Of a DNA stretch of 31,309 bases, positions 29,801 through 31,309 are shown piece after piece. Source of the DNA: JOPF133 sp052144935 (GTDB lineage: Bacteria; Acidobacteriota; Terriglobia; Bryobacterales; Bryobacteraceae). The notes under the pieces were generated by a model, which had not been told where the DNA came from, did not search any database, and was given only the letters and a program-made list of their open reading frames with translations. The stretch lies in the NCBI GenBank assembly GCA_052144935.1, contig JBKQPR010000185.1, positions 1-31,309 of the forward strand, given 5' to 3'. Each line of letters starts with the position of its first letter. Positions within the stretch are counted from its first letter, which is position 1. Both the position numbers and the translations under genes were made by a program.

Positions 29801-30920
29801 CCTGGTGCAGGCAGCCGCCAAGCCAGCCGCCATCGATTGGGCTTTCGCCGAGGCCCTGGCCTTCGGCACGCTGGTGCTGGAAGGCACCGCGGTGCGCCTG
29901 AGCGGGCAGGATTCCGGCCGCGGCACCTTCAGCCAGCGCCACCTGGCCTTCTACGACGCCGAAACCGGAAAACGCTTTATTCCGCTGCGGCACATTTCGC
30001 CCGATCAGGCCCGCTTCGACGTCTACGACAGCTCCCTCAGCGAGTACGCCGTGCTGGGCTTCGAATTCGGATACAGCGTCGCCGACCCCCTCACGCTGAC
30101 GATCTGGGAGGCCCAGTTCGGCGATTTCGCCAACGGCGCGCAGATCCTGATCGACCAGTTCATTTCCAGCGCCGAATCCAAGTGGGGCCAGCCCACCGGC
30201 CTGGTGATGCTGCTGCCCCACGGCTTCGAAGGCCAGGGGCCGGAGCACTCCAGCGCGCGCATCGAGCGCTTCCTCACCTTGTGCGCCGAGAACAACATGC
30301 AGGTGGTCAACTGCACTACGCCCGCGCAGTACTTCCACCTGCTGCGCCGCCAGATGTACGGCGGCACGGACCGCCGCGGCGTGCGTAAGCCGCTGGTCGT
30401 CTTCACGCCCAAGAGCCTGCTGCGCCACGCGCGCGCCGTCTCCGCGCCGCGCGATTTCTCGACCGGCGGATTCATGGAGATGCTGGGGGAGCCGGCCTCG
30501 GCCGAAGTGACCCGCGTGGTCTTCTGCTCGGGCAAGATCTACTATGATCTGGTGGCCGCCCGCGAGGAGCGCAAGGCCAACCACGTCGCGCTGGTGAGGG
30601 TCGAGCAGCTTTACCCCTTCGCCGCCGATCAAGCCGCCGACATCCTGGCGCGCTACCCGGCCACCGCGGAAGTGGTGTGGGCGCAGGAAGAGCCGCGCAA
30701 CATGGGGCCGTGGCGTTTCCTGCGCGAATGGCTGGACCCAGTGCTGGAGCCGACCCACCGCGAGACGCGCTACGTGGGCCGTCCCGAAAGCGCCAGCCCC
30801 GCGACCGGCTCCGGCAAGCGCCACCAGCAGGAGCAGGCCGAGATCGTCAACGACGCTTTGACACCGGGCGCGATTTCCGAGACCCGCCGGGTCAGGCTGG
30901 TGGCGCGCAGGAAGAAGTAG
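26838..30920 (+). CDS. kgd: Kgd-type multifunctional 2-oxoglutarate decarboxylase/dehydrogenase (E2-E1 fusion)
   Basis: From the ATG at 26838 the protein is 1360 residues. Order: the E1 N-terminal helix INSWLEDEIYHQYLRDRSSV (11-30); a Pro/Ala/Ser linker (about 43-80); a succinyltransferase (E2) catalytic domain (about 85-335) with STYDHR-like CTYDHRIIQGAESG (His298); then the ThDP-dependent E1 with SHRGRLNLLANVVG (His662), GDAAFAGQGVVAETLN (762 on), NQIGFTT and YRRHGHNEGDDPSYTQP (about 859-875). There is no lipoyl domain, as in actinobacterial Kgd. It links 2-oxoglutarate to succinyl-CoA or succinate semialdehyde in the TCA cycle. Oddly, residues about 417-551 are a Gly/Ser/Ala-rich insert with 26-residue tandem repeats at the E2/E1 junction, absent in typical Kgd (about 1230 residues). 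TATCAT (26811-26816) may be its -10. Confidence 0.93.
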   Translation: MAVKSDPEMGINSWLEDEIYHQYLRDRSSVDEGWKQIFEDTGGVPSAPAPSAPAPMPSPAAPTGTPSGPVPSGAPSGPSEQLVPLRGAAGRIAANMAASVAIPLATSQRTIAVKVMDENRRIINQHRGLLGKSKVSYTHLIGWAIVRALEDQPTLNHAYFEKDGQPYRAVHPQINLGIAVDVAAKGTDGTPTRSLMVPNIKNAGTLNFQEYLTAFDDLVARARSGHLTPADFQGTTISLTNPGTVGTMSSNPRLMAGQGAIIAAGAIDYPAEYRGSADETRAVLGISKVMALSCTYDHRIIQGAESGALLGKLQSLLDGADGFYEEIFNHLRMPHMPVRWETDRQPLLPGMGAARHAESAKEVGVIQMINAYRVRGHLVADLDPLGSEPHFHPELDPETYGLTIWDLDREFLTGSLGEAIGGGPSGGASGGASGGTAAESGKASGGGGAYSTALSGGPSGGTAAESGKASGGAGAYSTALSEGSSEGTAAESGKASGGAGAYSTALSGELSEGTAGGAFGGASAGTSGVLSAPSGRPAGAPSGSGGSKPVATLREILETLRDTYCGKIGCEYMNIQVPEQKRWLQQRMEPGKNHWPLERETRLRILRNLIAAEEFEHFLHSRFVGQKRFALEGGETALVILEEILERAAADHVNEVVIGMSHRGRLNLLANVVGKDVKQIFSEFEGDIDPSSTQGSGDVKYHLGATGTRRMESGKEIVVSVSPNPSHLEAVDPVVEGIVRPKQDRLGDRARERVIPVLVHGDAAFAGQGVVAETLNLSGLDGYTTGGTIHVIIDNQIGFTTLPDESRSTPYSTDVARGVQAPIFHVNGDSPQAAVRVVQIAFDYRQKFKKDVVIDMFCYRRHGHNEGDDPSYTQPILYRKIKEHPSVGTLYSDRLVREGVLAAAEVEAMRKAVAGRLNEAYDAVQQRAERYELQELSAVAGEEIGNFCPRTAVNQQVLERVVRGITHFPENFHLHPKLRGFVERRREALVQAAAKPAAIDWAFAEALAFGTLVLEGTAVRLSGQDSGRGTFSQRHLAFYDAETGKRFIPLRHISPDQARFDVYDSSLSEYAVLGFEFGYSVADPLTLTIWEAQFGDFANGAQILIDQFISSAESKWGQPTGLVMLLPHGFEGQGPEHSSARIERFLTLCAENNMQVVNCTTPAQYFHLLRRQMYGGTDRRGVRKPLVVFTPKSLLRHARAVSAPRDFSTGGFMEMLGEPASAEVTRVVFCSGKIYYDLVAAREERKANHVALVRVEQLYPFAADQAADILARYPATAEVVWAQEEPRNMGPWRFLREWLDPVLEPTHRETRYVGRPESASPATGSGKRHQQEQAEIVNDALTPGAISETRRVRLVARRKK
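28141..28404 (+). repeat. 78-bp in-frame tandem repeats inside kgd
   Basis: Units start at 28141, 28219 and 28297, each exactly 78 bp (26 codons), followed by a partial, diverged unit from 28375. Each unit encodes GTAAESGKASGG, then GAYSTALS, then a Gly/Ser/Glu spacer. Units differ at a few positions, mostly in the spacer. Flanking sequence is also Gly/Ser/Ala-rich. Confidence 0.9.
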
Positions 30921-31029
30921 GGGATCGGTGGCGAGCCTTTCCGAAATGCCAGAGGTGTTCGGCTGGATCCCTACTCCGTAAGGATCGCCGGCTGGAGCGG
31001 TGAGCGCACCCGCGTTGGCGTTTCAAGCC

Positions 31030-31175
31030 CGCGGCGTTAGAGGGGCAAGTGGGGAATGACCGGTCCTGTTCCACAAAGGGTAGGTTTGGCATTATTGCCG
31101 GAAGGCCTGTAAACAAAGGGCTTGTCATGTTGCATATGTCTAGTGTAAAACTTGAGAGTACCGAGTTCCAGCCCG
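31030..31175 (-). other. Possible mobile-element-derived leader or fragment
   Basis: This intergenic stretch is lower in GC than kgd. On the minus strand it can be read as MTSPLFTGLPAIMPNLPFVEQDRSFPT before losing any clear coding character near 31035. It follows the partial gene at 31176-31309 on the same strand and may be the truncated second frame or end of the same element. No terminal inverted repeats can be defined from this window. Confidence 0.25.
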
Positions 31176-31309
31176 TCAGTCGGGCTTGAGTAGGGTCAGC
31201 CGTGAGTGCTCGATACTCAGGTCGATCCACTGGTCAACCAGGCGTTTGAACCGCTTGTGGGTCACAGTCTGGCGGCGAATCTCTTTCACCCATTGCGGGC
31301 GGACATACT
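31176..31309 (-). CDS. C-terminal part of a short transposon-associated-like protein (partial)
   Basis: The frame enters from the right edge and ends at TGA (31178-31176). The 44 visible residues read YVRPQWVKEIRRQTVTHKRFKRL, then VDQWIDLSIEHSRLTLLKPD. This basic, helical pattern (KEIRRQ...KRFKxLVDxWIDLSIExSRL) resembles small proteins that accompany transposase genes, but I cannot name the family with certainty. A 6-bp hairpin (AGCCCG/CGGGCT, about 31170-31186) spans the stop codon and may help terminate. The gene continues outside the window. Confidence 0.45.
   Translation of the reverse strand, partial: YVRPQWVKEIRRQTVTHKRFKRLVDQWIDLSIEHSRLTLLKPD

Overview
The window is a GC-rich bacterial chromosome segment that looks acidobacterial, probably of the Candidatus Solibacter / Bryobacterales type. 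The main evidence is an 898-codon permease of the ADOP kind (acidobacterial duplicated orphan permease). A one-polypeptide Kgd-type 2-oxoglutarate dehydrogenase, a short array of small palindromes and many decayed gene copies fit the same picture. No rRNA gene or taxonomic marker is present, so this assignment is inference.

Layout. 1-177 is the 3' end of an unrecognised gene. 180-1960 holds a family of very GC-rich, degenerate dispersed repeats, split by a lower-GC island with an IS1595-type transposase scrap and a two-helix membrane protein gene (742-1059, minus). 2229-3236 is an exported ThuA-like protein. 3507-3743 is the decayed end of an old integrase lying beside a 3' fragment of tRNA-Thr. 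3799-10364 is a 6.5-kb element integrated at the 3' end of tRNA-Thr(UGU). It carries an integrase, an excisionase-like HTH protein, a zinc-finger protein, a small phage-type protein, a truncated primase-like gene, small- and large-terminase-like genes, a tiny cold-shock-domain protein and a proteasome-like Ntn-hydrolase. No capsid, portal or tail gene is present. Paired direct repeats that resemble integrase arm sites lie at both ends.

10320-18659 is mostly housekeeping. It has the tRNA, tatC, an IscS-type cysteine desulfurase on the opposite strand, a palindrome array, and the pyrimidine operon pyrR-pyrB-pyrC. Fused to the operon's end by start/stop overlaps is a broken AAA-ATPase/TOPRIM module of the kind used in anti-phage defence. 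A nucleotidyltransferase pair and a histone-deacetylase-family hydrolase follow. 18825-25440 holds an alpha/beta hydrolase, a degraded second copy of part of the deacetylase gene, the ADOP permease, and a two-gene molybdenum hydroxylase whose large subunit has a twin-arginine signal, which would use the Tat pathway that tatC belongs to.

25441-26837 has two perfect 16-bp parS sites (TGTTTCACGTGAAACA) about 1.2 kb apart, flanking a second nucleotidyltransferase (AbiEii-like) pair. Because parS sites cluster near bacterial origins, the window may be origin-proximal. 26838-30920 is the fused E2-E1 2-oxoglutarate decarboxylase/dehydrogenase. It carries an unusual insert of 26-residue (78-bp) tandem repeats at the E2/E1 junction. 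The right edge (about 31030-31309) looks like the remnant of a mobile element.

The strongest candidates for something undescribed are the capsid-less, terminase-bearing tRNA element with its Ntn-hydrolase cargo, the repeat-expanded Kgd enzyme, the parS pair around a toxin-like module, and the degenerate GC-rich repeat family.
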